Source: a virus. Taken from it: a stretch of 37,863 bases of DNA. Positions 37,153 to 37,863 of this stretch are shown here, piece after piece. The position numbers were made by a program, and so were the translations under genes. Position 1 is the stretch's first letter. The number at the start of each line of letters is the position of its first letter. Under the pieces are notes generated by a model. That model worked only from the letters and a program-made list of their open reading frames with translations. It did no database searches and was not told the origin of the DNA. Where the stretch lies: positions 1 to 37,863 of IMG/VR virus record IMGVR_UViG_3300026097_000048, one strand, 5' to 3'.

Positions 37153-37182
37153 TGTCCAGTTAATTTTCGTAAAAACTGGACA
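37153..37182 (-). terminator. Hairpin directly after a holin-like gene
   Basis: Nine-base arms TGTCCAGTT and AACTGGACA with a 12-base loop start right at the stop codon of the gene at 37183. The following run is AT-rich but not a clean T-tract on the minus strand (AATATATCATA), so termination is likely weak; an RNA-processing or regulatory role is possible. Confidence 0.45.
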
Positions 37183-37392
37183 TTACCACTTCTTATCCTT
37201 ATTGTTCTTTATCAGTGAACGTAAGCCTTCTACGATAGTATCTGGTGCAAATAAGAACCCTACACCTACCACCAAAAGTATAGCAAACTGAAACACCTTA
37301 CTGTCTTGTACAACAAAGATATAAGCTATTGCAGCAGCCATAATAAGTATGCCCAATAAAGTAGTTTTCCAGCCTTTTACTATGTTGTTCAT
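37183..37392 (-). CDS. Small two-span membrane protein, holin candidate
   Basis: 69 aa with spans at about 11-28 (TTLLGILIMAAAIAYIFV) and 34-48 (FQFAILLVVGVGFLF) and a Lys-rich tail (LIKNNKDKKW). A short loop joins them. Together with the lysis genes downstream, this is the usual holin layout. The start overlaps the preceding stop (ATGA at 37389-37392). Confidence 0.55.
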   Translation of the reverse strand: MNNIVKGWKTTLLGILIMAAAIAYIFVVQDSKVFQFAILLVVGVGFLFAPDTIVEGLRSLIKNNKDKKW

Positions 37393-37520
37393 TTTATGAA
37401 TAAGCTAAATATCTTTAAGATAATAGTAATTACAATTAATGTAGCAGCACCTAATTGGAATAAGTCCCATTGTGTACCGTTCTTTTTCTTATCAATCCAG
37501 TTTAATATCTTATCTATCAT
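37389..37520 (-). CDS. Very small one-span membrane protein
   Basis: A 43-aa frame: a charged N-terminus (MIDKILNWIDKKKNG) followed by a C-terminal membrane span (FQLGAATLIVIT... LFIK). It overlaps both neighbours. A lysis or holin-regulatory role is a guess from position. Confidence 0.5.
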   Translation of the reverse strand: MIDKILNWIDKKKNGTQWDLFQLGAATLIVITIILKIFSLFIK

Positions 37521-37680
37521 TTCTTTTATTTTTACGTTCCTCTATTAATAAAATCCATTTGCTTATTGTATAGCCTATAGCCACACCAGTCAAAATGATT
37601 TTCAGTATTAAGTCAACTTGCATAAAGTTAAATGCCATTGCTGCAAGGTTAAGTCCGTATATTTTCAAGTCTTGTGTCAT
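37510..37680 (-). CDS. Very small membrane protein
   Basis: A 56-aa frame with a central span (VDLILKIILTGVAIGYTISKW, split as needed) and a basic tail (LIEERKNKRNDR). An amphipathic N-terminus precedes it. It overlaps the next gene by 11 bases and follows the gene at 37683 by two bases. Confidence 0.5.
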   Translation of the reverse strand: MTQDLKIYGLNLAAMAFNFMQVDLILKIILTGVAIGYTISKWILLIEERKNKRNDR

Positions 37681-37682
37681 AG

Positions 37683-37862
37683 TTAGAATTGATTAGCGAA
37701 AGCCATATAGATAAATTCTCTACCGCTTTCGTTTATTGTAGAGCCAGTAAAAGAAAAACCACCGACAAGACCAATCATAGCGGCTTGTGCTACTCCCATA
37801 ATAGTTATTGTTGATAGGGTTGTAAACATAAACCCACTTATAAATGATATTTTATTGTCCAT
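37683..37862 (-). CDS. Very small hydrophobic protein at the window edge
   Basis: A 59-aa frame starting at an ATG two bases from the end. Its middle is hydrophobic and Gly-rich (MGVAQAAMIGLVGGFSF), ending in IYMAFANQF. This Gly-rich hydrophobic pattern recurs in tiny phage membrane proteins of unknown role. It may belong to a longer chain of small genes beyond the window. Confidence 0.5.
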   Translation of the reverse strand: MDNKISFISGFMFTTLSTITIMGVAQAAMIGLVGGFSFTGSTINESGREFIYMAFANQF

Positions 37863-37863
37863 A

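Overview
The window is a 37.9-kb piece of an AT-rich tailed-phage genome, most likely a lytic podovirus of a Bacteroidetes (probably marine flavobacterial) host. Support for the host comes from the sequence: intergenic gaps carry the Bacteroidetes -7 promoter element TAnnTTTG, starts have A-rich leaders rather than strong Shine-Dalgarno sites, and there is a single-protein spanin with a lipobox. No integrase, repressor or tRNA was seen. The late genes (terminase, portal, scaffold, capsid, gp4-like ring protein, very large stump and ejection proteins) have the order and sizes seen in crAss-like phages and their marine relatives. That placement is from memory and was not checked by a search.

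Layout. Positions 1-5756 (plus strand) form a dense early/replication operon: the C-terminal end of a replication protein, a superfamily-2 helicase, three nuclease-like proteins (one VRR-NUC), DUF3310, a metallophosphoesterase and many tiny unknown genes, mostly joined by ATGA overlaps. It meets the late operon tail to tail at 5753-5756, where the two stop codons overlap. Positions 37862-5753 (minus strand, read right to left) are the late region: small membrane proteins, a DUF5675 protein and a spanin (lysis); a GroES-like protein and a small protein; large terminase, portal, scaffold and major capsid; head/neck proteins; a 1625-aa stump-like protein; a 480-aa proline-rich fibre; a modification cassette; a stump/needle-like protein; a GNAT acetyltransferase; and three internal virion proteins ending with a 2079-aa giant. 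Two intrinsic terminators bracket the gene after the capsid gene, and TAnnTTTG boxes precede several late genes.

The most striking feature is at 15887-20405. A virion fibre with long Val-Pro/Thr-Pro/Ser-Pro tracts lies directly upstream, in transcription order, of a nucleotidyltransferase-like protein, a prolyl-4-hydroxylase-type oxygenase with a second 2OG-Fe(II) domain, a glycosyltransferase resembling plant hydroxyproline/serine O-glycosyltransferases, and a second DUF616-like glycosyltransferase. The last three overlap one another. I infer a phage-encoded pathway that hydroxylates the prolines of its own fibre and then O-glycosylates them, analogous to plant and algal hydroxyproline-rich glycoproteins. 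The neighbouring stump protein carries the same VPVPVPSP linker. The enzyme families are read from motifs; the pathway is inference.

There is no stretch over 300 bases without a gene.
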